From Gamsiella multidivaricata (taxonomy: Eukaryota > Mortierellomycota > Mortierellomycetes > Mortierellales > Mortierellaceae), in the NCBI RefSeq assembly GCF_025024155.1, contig NW_026251741.1, positions 248,001 to 312,000 on the forward strand: a stretch of 64,000 bases of DNA, written 5' to 3'. The notes beneath the pieces were generated by a model. The model ran no database searches and was not told where the DNA came from. It saw only the letters and a program-made list of their open reading frames with translations. The translations under genes were made by a program, and so were the position numbers. Numbering within the stretch: position 1 is the stretch's first letter; each line of letters opens with the position of its first letter. Shown piece by piece: positions 46,264-57,725 of the stretch.

Positions 46264-47961
46264 TGTAGTTAGCGTAGCGTGTAGTGGAATGCTGCCGGGG
46301 AAGGTAATTTGCAACAGTGATGTTGGTTATAGAGTGTTAGAGTGTGCACAGAGATGAAAGCTGCGAGAAAGAGTGCATTGCACCATGTTCTCCACCTTGC
46401 ATAGAATATATGACTCGCCTCATAGTCTACAAGTTCTCTTCTCGACCATATCTCCATGACCAAGCAACCTCGAGCAACGGCCATGTTGTGTCATTCTCTC
46501 TCTTCGTCTAATTGCTTTACGCCCATCTGCAGCTCGTCCTCTTTTCTTTTTCGAAATGTGTAAGGCTGTTTGCATGCAATGCTAGACTTTAAGTCAAGAC
46601 GATTAGGGTTTATCTTATGTAGAAAGAAAAGAAGAGAGAGGTTGCTAAATCGCGATGGATAATCAATGGTCATAGGCATCAGCAGCATCAGTAATACCAC
46701 ATATTCACCAGAGTCCGTTATAAAAGGCTATAGTCTATGGTCTATCCAGACCGGGTATCCGGAGAATGTCCTAAGATACGTCTTACTCATAGACTAAATA
46801 CTCATAAACAATTGCTCTCAGTAAGCTCTTGATGCTCGCCTTGTGGATTGTCCAAAGCGCCTTTGCAATCGAGGAGCATTTGGAGGTATCGCCACGCGTT
46901 TGCTTTTTCAATCTTCTTCCATGATGATCTGAGAAGTGCATCTGGACTTAACTCACATATTTGACGCTCCAAAACTAGGAACTAGGGAGATTCATTCAAT
47001 TGGGCTGTAACCGTTGGATCATTTTTCGATGCACAGGACAAGCGCGACGCGTATGGCGCTGCACGAAAGGTCGTTTGTAGCAACCGGCTTCTGAATAATA
47101 CCTCTGATTGACTAGAAGCCTCATTGCCTACCGTGGCAAGAGGCAACGGGGTAATGCGGCGTAGGGAGTCTAATAACGAGTTCTGTAACTTCTATCATTA
47201 GTTCTATTTACAATAGGAGACACCACGCGAATAGGACTTCGGCAAGGGCGTGCTTCGGTCACATACTGGTTCGCGATGCAGGGTCCTCCTTTAGATCGGA
47301 ATGTATGAAGGAAATAAACACGGGATCTGTTTAGCTAAATGGTACGAGCTAGGACTATATTCCTTTGGGAATGACTGGGGTAGTTGCAAAGAGTTCGCAC
47401 ATGTGATACCCGATGAGGCGAGGAGTCGTGACAATGAAGTCCACCCCTCTGGAGTCGTTGTATGCCAATATTCGCTGATAAGGCCTCGGTTGTACCCTTA
47501 TGATGCCGTTTGACGAGGGTGGGCCGATGATGGATGCTCAATGAGACGATCGGTGATCGGGGAATCGCTGTAGGGCAAGTACAATATCTAAATAAAAGCG
47601 ATTGACGGTGCAAAGGTGGCGAATGATCAGGATCGGCATTCCCTGTTGACTGTATCTCCTTGCGTGGGTTGCTGACGGTGGTAGTCAGTACTTGTCGTTG
47701 ATGCGGTGTTATCCAGACAATTTGGACGAATGCAATGTGATACAAATGATTTAGGTGGAAAGAAGACTCTGGTTCAGGAACCAGACCGTTTATTCTTTTA
47801 TTCTGGGGCGGTGTTCTTTCCCGTGATCCAATATCAACTTTGCGAGGCCAACCGAATGATTCTCATTTACTATACCACAGAGTCCATTTGCATAGGTCGA
47901 TCGAACTGGGAAAGCCCTCCGCGAGTTTTCTCTGGCATCACTACTCTCAAGACTGGACCCA
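46264..47961. other. Non-coding or decayed stretch
   Basis: I find no domain-bearing frame. It lies upstream of the Mutator-like remnant and may contain unrecognisable parts of the same transposase. Confidence 0.4.
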
Positions 47962-48667
47962 GCTGAAATCACTGTGGTTTATTCCATCCACAACAAAATC
48001 CGTCTCAGTCAACAGGAGTTCGTTGTGGTTATGGTTGGCCATTCATATTTTTGCACCTGCCTCTTGCTGCAAAACACGGAGATTGTGTGCAGGTACTTCT
48101 TTTGCGTGATGTAAGGAGACAGCAGGTGCGAGTATTTGATCAGCCTCGTTCTCAAGCGCTGGTTCAAGGAGCAGTGACAGGATCTCGAAGGTTTCGAGAC
48201 GAAAGTTGGTTCAAAGCTCCTAGTCGCCTACCCGCATCACATCGCCTCCACCAGGATCGAGGGTCACCCCACCAGGACCGAGGACCACCCCACCAGCACC
48301 TGTACGAAAATTGTGCACACCTTGTTCTCTACAGGATCCTCGGCACCATAGCTAAGGAAGGAGAAGCGACTGAGGATAAAGCGGGACGCAGATGTTACAG
48401 GGATCGTGAGAGAGCTGGCCATCATGGGGACAGCCGATCCAGCAATGCAATGCAAACGCTCAACAACCTCTCAATCCCGCTGAAACGGAGACGGGACTCA
48501 TAGAGCTACAGGACGCATCTGACAACGAAGCAGGTCTTGGTGTCACCAAAGACCCACTTGTGGTGAAGCCGAAGGGGCGTCCAAGAGCCAAACGTATCAA
48601 GAGCAGCAGTGAGATGTCGCGACCATCCAAAAAATTCCATCCTGCTGAAACAGACCTTGAACAATAA
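47962..48667 (+). pseudogene. Mutator-like transposase, C-terminal remnant
   Basis: The frame reads AEITVVYSIHNKIRLSQQEF and HSYFCTCLLLQNTEIVCRYF, which matches a SWIM zinc finger (CxC...CxH) whose last His is Tyr here. After a stop and frame change the end reads KDPLVVKPKGRPRAKRIKSS and a final stop at 48665, the tail typical of MULE/FAR1-type transposases. The catalytic DDE part is missing. Together with the A-type MITEs it suggests a Mutator-like family was active here. Confidence 0.65.
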
Positions 48668-48717
48668 ACGAGTGCTTTTTTTTTTTCTTTTTTTTTAAAC
48701 GAGGCCCTACAGACTAT

Positions 48718-48840
48718 CCCCGTGAGAATATGGCGCTCACCTCCCCGTGAAAAAAAAAAGCTCGAATTATTCTTACCGGGGTGTGAGAATAGCCCGCTTA
48801 CATCCCTGTGAGATGACAAAACGAGGGATAATCTCACGGG
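48718..48840. repeat. Short 'cccgtgagatt' inverted element, copy B2
   Basis: 123 bp starting ccccgtgagaat and ending ataatctcacgggg, with the motif also repeated internally (ctccccgtgaaa, ccctgtgagat). It resembles copy B1 at 44281 and is probably a MITE of a second family. Confidence 0.65.
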
Positions 48841-48886
48841 GTGGGGAGATTATATTCTTCCGTAATTCTAAGGGACAATCTATTTG

Positions 48887-49915
48887 GGAATAATCTACTC
48901 GGCAACCTGGGTCAGTCCTATTTGACAACCCCTGCAGGCGATCCATGTAAAATACTTGGTACATTTGCTGAAGACAAAGGCAATATGAGCGTTAACAACA
49001 GACCCCATCGTGAAGCAGGCGCCCTGAACATGCGAAAGGCGTTACTTGGGTCATAGGTCCGATTTCCAGGGTAAACGATATACTTTTTTTTTTTTTTTTT
49101 TTTTTTTTTAACGAGAACCCTCAAAGACATGGGATTTATTAACTGTGGTCTGAAAGAAACCTACAGGTGGGACAGAGAACAAACAGCAAGCTGCCCGCTC
49201 CGACTATGTCGCAACGGATCCATATGACATAATCAATGACCGCATGAGTGGTGAGCCGATGGCCCCTGCTCCCTACGTGGCCTGTTGTGCGCGAAAGTCA
49301 ACCTTTAGCCACGGTCCTCTGACATTTTAAGAAATTGGCATCCTCCCAATCGCTCCATTACATCGAGTCTCAGCTGTCCCAAATAGTGCCCCTGCACTCG
49401 GTCATTCGCGGCGTCGTTGATCTCTTTCACATCGGGTGCTTGTCGTTGCCTCAGGGTAGATCCCATAAAATCATTGCTGCTACGTTTGTGCTCTCCAACA
49501 CAGTTGCGTCCCCGGGCGCGTTTGTTCACAGCAGTGATCCCATGTTCTCGTTTCCAGTCGACGGTGACTTTACATCTTCTGTTCCAGATCTCTGTTCTAC
49601 CGATCTCCTCGATGGCCTTCACAAAGCGGCTGACCATGTATGTTGCGATCTGTTCTGTAGTGTTAAAAACGCGTCTCCAAGACTGAACCATGCACTTGGG
49701 TGTTAGACCGTGATACAGATCCCGCACTGACCACTCAACCCCCTCGAATCTTTCCTCCTGGTGTCTGCTGCTACCTCTGCCCTTCGTATTTCTCCCAAGC
49801 CCTGACTGTGACCTCAAGCGTGTCCCAGATTGCGTTCCAGGGTGAACGATATACATGGATTCCCTCACGGGTTATCAAATTACACTACAACCCAGGTTGC
49901 CAAGTAGATTATTCC
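48887..49915. mobile_element. Mutator-like MITE A2 split by a LINE insertion
   Basis: The left end reads ggaataatctactcggcaac and the right end, complemented, ggaataatctacttggcaac, with the match running on to 'atccatgta'. Removing the LINE fragment at 49084-49834 and one duplication leaves about 258 bp, shorter than A1. Just left of it is a further truncated A-type end (gggacaatctatttg), so A2 went into or next to another copy. Confidence 0.7.
49084..49834 (-). mobile_element. 5'-truncated LINE, copy 2, nested in MITE A2
   Basis: 751 bp, starting with a T run (poly(A) of a minus-strand element) and then following copy 1 closely (gagaaccctca-agacatggg, gtggcctgttgtgcgcgaa). It is bracketed by 20-bp duplications, ttccagggtaaacgatatac at 49064-49083 and the same with one mismatch at 49835-49854. 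The minus-strand frame has KCMVQSWRRVFNTTEQIATY and WNRRCKVTVDWKREHGITAV, the same ORF2 end as copy 1, cut further. Confidence 0.85.
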
Positions 49916-50168
49916 GTCCGTTTAGTCTCTTATGGCATTTTGCTGATTTCGAACAAAAGTCTAGCGCTGTATGATAGTGTTCATCGCATCATGCCGGCGG
50001 TGAACATGTCCTGAGCAGTGTAGCAAAAGACCAACACCAGTACCTGTAGTATACTCAAGTATTCGCTAAAGAGATATTGGAAAGTTATCATTAAAGGTGT
50101 ATCCAATGACGAGGAGCTACGCCATGCATACTTCCTACACTCTCACTGACCCCTGGACGCTAATCAGA

Positions 50169-50475
50169 GGATAATCTGTAATGGCAACCTGGGTTGCCAC
50201 TCTTATTGACAACCCATCCGGAAATCTATTTGCCACCTTGAGCATGCAGGTCGATTCTGGGAGGAAATCCATCCAGCTCATTCAGACAGAAAATCGAGCC
50301 TATGGCCTTCCTTGTATTCGTACGGCGCCTACGCAGCGCCTTAAGCGAGAATATTTTTTCTAGTTCGCTCCGAGAGAGATGAGTGCTGAATTTCTTAGCA
50401 TGGAAACAGTGTTACGCCTTGAGCGGAGGAGCAAAAAAGGATTTCCTGCAGGGGGTTGTCAAGTAGACTGTTCCC
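50169..50475. mobile_element. Mutator-like MITE, copy A3
   Basis: About 307 bp with inverted ends: left ggataatctgtaatggcaac, right (complemented) gggaacagtctacttgacaa, sharing the inner 'ttgacaaccc...ggaaatc'. It is more diverged than A1 and A2. Its right end is 45 bp from the second tRNA-Pro, mirroring A1 beside the first. Confidence 0.6.
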
Positions 50476-50520
50476 TAGGAAAAATCTACAGCTCGAGGAG
50501 CTGCAAAAACAAGTAGATCA

Positions 50521-50592
50521 GGGCCCAACCGGGAATTGAACCCGGGACCTCTCGCACCCAAAGCGAGAATCATACGACTAGACCATTAGGCC
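50521..50592 (-). tRNA. tRNA-Pro (TGG), inverted second copy
   Basis: The complement gives the same 72-nt cloverleaf as 43702-43773 with anticodon TGG; I find no difference. A few flanking bases also agree (gtggt before, gatcta after), so it looks like a recent inverted duplicate or a pair kept identical by conversion. Confidence 0.96.
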
Positions 50593-50639
50593 ACCACTTA
50601 ATCTGGAAGCTTGTAGAATAAAATCTTACATATATCATA

Positions 50640-51427
50640 TATAACTATAGTCCCTATTTGCATACATTCCCTAAATGCAAGTTTTTCTTTAATTGCACGA
50701 TTTTTCCTATTTGCACGCCTATCAGGCGGGCGAGCCTGTGTGGTACAGTAGTATCACGCGAAGCTTCCAGAGAACAGTGCTGTGGATCCTAGTTTCGGAT
50801 CCAGCTTGGTGCGGTTGTTTTTCGGCACGGGGGGCTGTGTATAAATTACCTTTCGGATCGCGGGCAGCAGGGGATTGGCTCCCTCCTGAGAGAATGTTCT
50901 ATTCTGCTCAGGTTCGCACGCCACCGTGGGTTACGAGGAGATTTTTCAGAATTGTCACTCGGATTTGCCAGAGCCGTTCTCCAGCACTAAGGTTACGGGG
51001 GGGACTATTGAGAGAGGAGACTAAATAATTTACTTCAGAAATCACTCGAGGGCCGCAGTGACATCGTAAGGAAGCCGTACATATATGCCGGATCGAAACA
51101 TAAGTTGAATATTTGCCGAATCAAGTCACACAGGAGAGAGCCAGTCCAAAGGATCAAGATATCAAGTTAGCAGGAACAGGACGACCGAGGCAGGCTTGCG
51201 GGAAAATACGCGGGATTTATATGGCGCCTCCTACCATTGTTCGGGACAAACAGGAACATCCTGACCAGCGAGAAATAGTAACCCCCATAAAATAACCAAT
51301 AAACCCTGGCAAAGATTGTCCATTGGAAAAAAAAAAAAAAAAAAAAAAATCCCTATCTGCACGCCAGCATCTATGGCTTCAAGGCCTTTGCGGACCATGC
51401 GTCTTGTGCTCATGGGGATTTATGCTA

Positions 51428-51463
<36 letters not shown>

Positions 51464-51475
51464 ATTTGCACGCCT
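50640..51475 (+). mobile_element. Chain of poly(A)-ended insertions
   Basis: The motif cctatttgcacgcc occurs at about 50707 and 51461 and, as ccctatctgcacgcc, at 51350. The stretches between end in A runs of about 23 (51327-51349) and 30 (51431-51460). This is the pattern expected from repeated poly(A)-dependent retrotransposition at one target, each leaving a duplication. The inserted sequences (about 640 and 110 bp) encode nothing I recognise. Confidence 0.55.
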
Positions 51476-51969
51476 ATTTCGGCTCAACACAATGTTTGTC
51501 TGAGCTGCGCCCAAACCCAACCGGCTTCCTGACGCCTCTCTATTTCTCTTATATTTACGCTCTCCATTTCATATCTATATCTACGACACACTTGAGGATT
51601 AGTCAGTACGGCGCCGATCCGGTCCCGCTCCTATATTTAAACGCGACAAAGTCCATGAATAATAAATCGGTTACGAAGACCAAGAGAATGGACATAATAC
51701 CTTTGCGATTTGACTGTTGACTGTTTAGTTTAACCTCCTTTGCCTCATATTCCTCCCACTCCACCCGTTATCGCCCTATCTAGCTATCCAACCCTCTGCC
51801 TATCTATCTTACCCTACCTTGCAGTTACCTTGTCCGCCACCGCTGACTTACCTTACCTACCCTACCCACTCACTGCTTTCCCCTATAAGCCTGCTCTATC
51901 TTGCCCTGATCCCGCTCACCTGTAACAGTAAGCCGCTTGTTTACTTAGGTATATACATCCAAAACTATA
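51476..51969. other. Spacer
   Basis: No gene is evident; the sequence is rich in ctac/cctac runs near 51830-51890. Confidence 0.45.
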
Positions 51970-52437
51970 ATAAAGCAAGACCGCTCTCTGGATCTGACCT
52001 GGAGCATCAGAGATATATACCGTGGCATCACACCCCTCAGCCTTATTAAGGAGTGGGGTAGCCTTTCCATGCCGCCATCTTCGATTGCACGCCAGGCCAT
52101 CCACAAGTTCGTCGGCTTTATTGAGAAGCAAGCTACGGAGTTGATCTGGAAACCACGCTGCAAGGCCACCATTGCTCGAGAGCGAGAATGGGGGATCACA
52201 GCCAAGATGAAACGAATTCCGTACAAGGGACCGAAAGGGGACTAGAGGGATGGGTATGGATACATTTGCGACGCGAACCGCTGTCCCTGTGGTGCGCTAC
52301 TCGCCGACCATGCAAACGGGAGCTGCCCTGGCCCCGTGCTTGACCCAGACTCAGAGGATCGGGCGCTGCTGGACTGCCTGCAAGGGAAGAGGCGGTTGAC
52401 AACCATGGAGGAGATGAGGAAGATACCCTTTTTGTAA
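51970..52437 (+). pseudogene. Diverged LINE ORF2 C-terminal fragment
   Basis: The plus strand reads RQAIHKFVGFIEKQATELIW, KPRCKATIAREREWGITAKM and, after a stop and frameshift, CPCGALLADHANGSCPG and KRRLTTMEEMRKIPFL. The middle corresponds to the ORF2 end of the LINE copies at 42 and 49 kb (FVKAIEEIGRTEIWNRRCKA), but it is on the other strand and clearly diverged, so it is an older or different family. Confidence 0.65.
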
Positions 52438-53185
52438 CAAGGAGTTTTCAGAATTTAACACACTGCTGAGGTGTGGCAATTGTTGCGCAGGCCCTAGGGG
52501 CAGGCCCGGGGAATGTGACCTGTCAACTGGCGACTGTGGATCCACTCTGCTTTGGTGAAGAGGACAATTTTGGTAGATCGTTGCTAGTTAGTCTGATACA
52601 TTCGCAGAGTCAATTGACTCGAGAAACAAATCGACATAAAAAAAAAAAAAAGACCAGCCATACTAAAGCTTTAGTGTGCTGCAATGGTAGCCGGGGCTAC
52701 GAATAACTCATTGATACCATATATGTATCATTTCAACATTTACAGAGCTGAAAACAAGGAGATGATTGATTTTGTTGTAAAGGTGATGCGGATAGTAGTA
52801 TGGTTGAACATAGCGTAGCAGCAAAAATTGTTGAGAATATCCAAAAGGCTGCTAGAGGATACTCAAAAAAAAAAAAAAAGCAAAAAGAGAAACGCAGCAA
52901 GGGATTACCCACAAATCGCTGCTGTGCATCGCATTAATATTCAGCCAAATAAGCGTGTACACTGTCGATCATATTTGCTCCGTTTTGTGCGGCTATAAAA
53001 ATAATAAAGAAAAAAAAAAGGCAACGTTCGATCCATTCAGCTCGTAGATCTGGACAACACCATTACCTCGGCTTACAACAAAAAATTACGCCGCGACGGC
53101 ATGTTTTAAGTGGCGGAAGTGTTATAAATAAGTGCAAATGTCTGCACCAAAACGATGCGCTTTAATGTATGTACACTGATTTTGT
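52438..53185. other. 3' spacer, A/T-rich
   Basis: No gene is seen between the LINE fragment and the stop codon of the ATG14-like gene. It has A runs at about 52638, 52865 and 53010. Confidence 0.5.
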
Positions 53186-55335
53186 TTATGGCACTGAGCT
53201 TGGTATACGCGGGTAGGATTGATCGCCTGCAGGAGAGACTCTTTCTCGAGAGCTGGGGCCTAGCCGCGGACTCTTGCCCCCCGCCACGCTTGACGCGCCG
53301 TTCACAAGACCGACGGCTGCACCGCCTACAGCACTCCCGACTTTCCTGAGCACAGACATATCTGGCCACCCACGACCCGATAGTAGACCTGATCCTTTAT
53401 TGGCTGAGCTTGGAACACGGAAAATATCCACATCGAGAAAAGTCCAGTTCTCTGGCTGACCCTGACTAGGTATAGAGGAGTCCGAGTCCCGAGAATGCAA
53501 TGGTGGTTGTCCTGAATCTGGTTGCGACCGTCGACGGTCTCGTGAGGGATGTGCTGGACGACGCAAGTGTGGGCTGAGCGTCACGGAGGAAGAGACCGAG
53601 TTGGTAGTTGCAATGGTAGCACTCGCAGAATCCCCTCGTCCCCGTGGCCGCATGGCATCTGTGGCTTCGATCGTATACATCCCGTCTTCCTCTTCCTGAT
53701 CCTCATACATGAAGTAATCGTCCTCCAAGCTCTCCAAATTAGCAGCGACTGCGTCCTGAAGATGAAGTCCACCCCAGACCGGCGATTCCTCCTCCCGACG
53801 CGAGCGAATCAAAGAGATCAAGTCGTGCAAATTCAGATCGAACGGTTCCTGTCCTGGGCACCAAAGCAGGTGCTCATTGCCCTCCACCACTTTTCTAAAG
53901 TCGCTGTCTTCACTTGCCGGTGAAAGTGGTGCAGTGTCGTCCATACCAGTGTCAGTCTCGGTTCCACCTTCAAAGGGCTTTGTCATGATTGAAGCATAGT
54001 TGGTATATCGTCCGAGATTGGGTGCCTCACAACAAGCGAGCAAATTTTCCAGCGTATTGGTGGCGTTGGCCAGAGTGATATGGACACCTTGCGAGTGGCA
54101 GAGGTAAGCGATGTTATAATTGAGATGTCCCAGTCCTGCTGCAAACGGTACGATGTTGTTTTCGGACAAAAAAAGTGGAGCCCGTTTGGACCCTGCTGTA
54201 AATGCTGCTTGAATATAGTACCGAGATTGTCGTGTGAATGTGTCAAATGGTAGCTTGATCCCCAAATAACATGCCACCAAGGTCATCATATGAATGACAT
54301 TCTCGATCGTCGTATTGATCTCATCCCGGTCGTAGTCTATATGGCAACATATGAATAGACAAAACAAAAGCAGGTGAGTGCGCAACATATATAAACTTGC
54401 TGCACCTTTCGGATCCTCTGAAAGCTCTGGGTCTTACTTTCAAAATATCCAGTGGGTAATGGCCGTCCAACGATGAGATACTCATTCCACGAATCCTCCT
54501 CCAAATAATCACGAACACGCAGCTTCCTCCGCGACGTTTCTTTCGTACTTGGTGATCCGGTCGTGGGGGTAGTAGCAGTCGAGAGTGTGCTCTGGCCAAG
54601 GTCGTAATTTAGAGAACTTCTCCTCCGTTCCGGAACGCATTTGAGGTCAAACAATGTAACGAGTTCCGCCACAAGGACTCGCCGCGAATGACCCAGTTTT
54701 TGGTGCACGGAGGCCCATCGCTCCTTGATGCGGCTGATCGAGTTGGCAATCGCAGGCGACCCATTCATTTTTGAGACTTGAAATCGAGCCATGGACAACT
54801 TGAGCGTCTCTTTTCGTTGATTCAATGCTGTCCGTAGCCGTGTAAGGTTCTGGCGATCTATATAATACGCAAAACAGCCCTGGTTAAACAGGGATTCCAT
54901 CGATTCCATTGTCAAACATAGTTCTGTTACCACAGTATAACATACCTTGTTCAAGTTCAGCCTGTAATAATTTGCGCTCCATGGCGATGGCAGCGGCGTG
55001 CTCGGAAGCCAGGGCCCGCTGTGCAAGGCACATCTGATATCGCTTGATCCTTGGGCTAAGCACCTGGCTCGCCTGTGCGGCAAGTTGGTCTCTCTCCATG
55101 GTAATCCCCTTTAGGATGTCCCAATGTTGACGCAAGCTAGTGATAACACAAACAGTTCAAGTCAACATGCTAGGAAAAGGTATGATGCCTGAAGGATCAT
55201 GGCAGCGTATCCCTTGGATGATATTCGTACATACTAGGAGCGGACACACTGCACACAGGTGTACGAGGTTGAGCCTTGCAGATGGCAGATACCACACCGC
55301 ACCGTGTCAGTGGCAGCCGTACTTCGTTCCTCCAT
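53186..55335 (-). CDS. ATG14: ATG14/Barkor-like autophagy protein
   Basis: Four exons on the minus strand, 55335-55235, 55136-54946, 54857-54438 and 54336-53186, give about 620 residues. The N-terminus has two CxxC pairs (CGICHLQGSTSYTCVQC, residues 14-30), a hallmark of Atg14. A long helical region follows (QVLSPRIKRYQMCLAQRALA, LTRLRTALNQRKETLKLSMA), then the conserved core (ENVIHMMTLVACYLGIKLPF, LGHLNYNIAYLCHSQGV, NATNTLENLLACCEAP). The family recruits the Vps34 PI3-kinase complex I to the autophagosome formation site. The tail is acidic and Ser-rich and ends with a possible amphipathic helix (LRKVGSAVGGAAVGLVNGAS), which could serve like the membrane-sensing end of mammalian Barkor. The related UVRAG/Vps38 family is the main alternative; the CxxC start argues for ATG14. 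Confidence 0.85.
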
Positions 55336-55833
55336 TGAGTAAAGTGTATACGAGTTTTTACAAGGGTTCGTATGGTTATTGTTATTGAAATAATGAGAGA
55401 AGAAGTACGTGTGTGTGCGTGTATGTATGTAGGTTGCGAGGGGCAAATGAGGCAAAGGTACTAGAAAGAAAGAGAGAGGAGAGTAAAGAGAGGTGAGAAC
55501 GAGAAGAAGAATGCGGTCTCGTGATCAACATGGCATGAACGCTCGTTAAGCAGAGGGAGCTGATTTGGATGCCTTCCGTCCTTGCCGCCTCCACTTTCTA
55601 CATCGACTGCCAAGCCGTCCTCGCCAAGACAGACAACAATAAAACAATAACAGCAGCGGCAATGCATACCGTGGAACTGTAGACAGGAAATCAATGAACA
55701 GAACACATGCACCTCGCTGCGCCGTTGTCAAAGGGGGGTGACTGCAATTGACAACTTTATACTCCCAGCACTCGCTCTTCCTGATCTCTTTATTCGATCA
55801 CCACGACCGACTCAACCCTGGTCCGACAACAAC
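55336..55833. promoter_or_regulatory. Divergent promoter of ATG14-like and TOE1-like genes
   Basis: About 500 bp separate the two start codons. The half nearer ATG14 is purine-rich on the plus strand (about 55460-55510), that is, CT-rich on the strand of the ATG14 transcript, like other leaders here. No TATA box is obvious. Confidence 0.5.
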
Positions 55834-57575
55834 ATGCACGTCGCCCAGATTCCACTCCCGACCTACAACCAGGTGACAAAGCACAACCTGGCGCTGATGC
55901 AGCCCATGATCATCCAGCTGATCAAGCAGGCCACCTTCATTGCCCTCGACGCAGAGTTCACAGGATTGGGGCCAAAAGTAGCTGCCACGCGGACAGCGGA
56001 TATCCAGGAGCGATACCAGCATATGTGTGCACTTGCCAAGAGTCATGCGCTGGTCGCATTTGGCCTGTCCATCTTTATCAAGACTGAACCCGCTTCCGAA
56101 TCCAAAAGTATGGATGGTACTGCGGCAACGGGTGGTGAAGTGAACGATCGAGAACGTGGTTACAAGGTCCACAACTTCAACTTTTCCATGCTGAGCGAGG
56201 TAAGCATCGGCTTTACGTTTGGTTGTTTAGTGTCAATGGTATGTTCACAACCATCGCGACATTGACATATATCTTTCTGCATTTTCCTAATAGACGGACT
56301 ACGCTGTCAGTCCCAGAAGCATGATCTTCCTAGCTGAGAACGGACTGGATCTGAACCAATGGATCATGGAAGGGATACCTTACACAGGAGGTGATCGGCT
56401 GGTCAATGAGGGCGGACGTGGCAACCCGAACGGCATCATGAGATCCATCTTCAAGCGCATCATGTCACGGCAGGTCCCAGTCGCGGTGCATAACGGATTT
56501 CTGGACCTGGTTTTCCTCTACCATAGGTATGCAAGTATTTCAAGACTGGTCATATTGGCGCAGTATTGTAATGGGTTATAAACTGACCCGTATACCGTCT
56601 TGCTTTTATGCATTTGTGTTTGATTAGTTTTTATGCGAGTCTTCCACCAAAGTTGTCGACATTTGTCGCTGATCTCTCAGATATGTTTCCAGGAGGACTA
56701 TTTGACACAAAGTATGTTTCCGACTACATGACGAGGGAACGGTCGAGCTTTTTGGCATATCTTTTCCGAAAGTATGAGAGAGACGATAGCCGCGCAAGGG
56801 AAGAGACAGACCCATCATCAACGCAGGTTTACTCGACATTTCACATTCAACCGCGACTCGGATTACCGGCGATCCAGCAAAAGCCCATTTCAGAGACATC
56901 ATCGAGCGACCCCCAACTCGCGTATTGTGAGGACTATGCTGTAAGCGGTTCGCCTCTATTATATTTGCCACGTAGGATTTCTGATCTACTATTGCGTGGA
57001 CCTTGAGACGTGTTTAGTATTCTAACGATCTATATGGCTTTCTGTACCGCGTATAGTTTCATGGAGTATGCAAAAAGAACATGTGGTGTGGGAAATCGCA
57101 TGATCTGGATCTCATTCTGGATGCGGAGGAACAGCGGCGGGATTCCAAAAGAAGGAAGACGCAAAAGAGAAGTCAAGATGCGCAGGACGCAGAAAAGGTC
57201 GCGGAACCAGGCAATGCTCAAAACAATGTCTCCGATAACGTCTCAGAAACAAAAATGCCTACGCCATCATTGTCAACTGAAGAAACGACGGAGCTGTCAA
57301 TGCAATCGAGTGTGGGAACAACCAAGGCAACTGCGAGGGCAGCGAAGGCGCCTGAGAATGTGGTCCAACCTGGCGAAAAGTTTCATTCTGCTTACTTTGA
57401 CGCCTTCATGACCGGAACGATTTTTTCTCACCAGCTGAACCAGCACACGCCCGAGGAGGTCGAATCGCAGGCCAAAAATAAGGTCTATCTCATCGGTAAG
57501 AGTATTCCGCTTATTATCGAGAAGAGTGCCTTTGCAAAGTTTAGCCTTGAACACGAACGCTCGCGAGCATTATGA
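55834..57575 (+). CDS. TOE1: TOE1-like 3' deadenylase with CCCH finger
   Basis: Four exons, 55834-56199, 56294-56526, 56628-56940 and 57057-57575, give 476 residues. It is a CAF1/DEDD-type nuclease: FIALDAEFTGLG supplies Asp and Glu, VAVHNGFLDLVFLYH the third acid, and SAYFDAFMTG the last Asp. A CCCH finger spans the exon 3/4 junction, CEDYAFHGVCKKNMWCGKSH (C-x8-C-x5-C-x3-H), followed by DLDLI as in TOE1. TOE1 trims 3' tails of snRNAs and other small nuclear RNAs in nuclear (Cajal) bodies. A basic stretch just after the finger (RRDSKRRKTQKR) could be a nuclear signal. The start is the first ATG in frame (MHVAQIPLPTYNQV). PARN is a less likely alternative, since the CCCH finger between the DEDD halves is a TOE1 feature. 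Confidence 0.92.
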
Positions 57576-57725
57576 TCCGCGTGCTAAATAAATGAGAGCA
57601 GTCCCGCCTCCGCATTGTTTCCCGGGCCGTATAAAAAACTGATCTCTTTGAATCGCCCACCAGTTAAAGCATCAGCATCTCCATCTTTCACATCGCCTCA
57701 TCAACCCCATCACAGCACTCGCGCC

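Noticed and set aside
47335..47745. 136-residue minus-strand open frame
   Set aside because: No domain, no codon pattern and no neighbouring exons; overlaps other random frames in the transposon nest.
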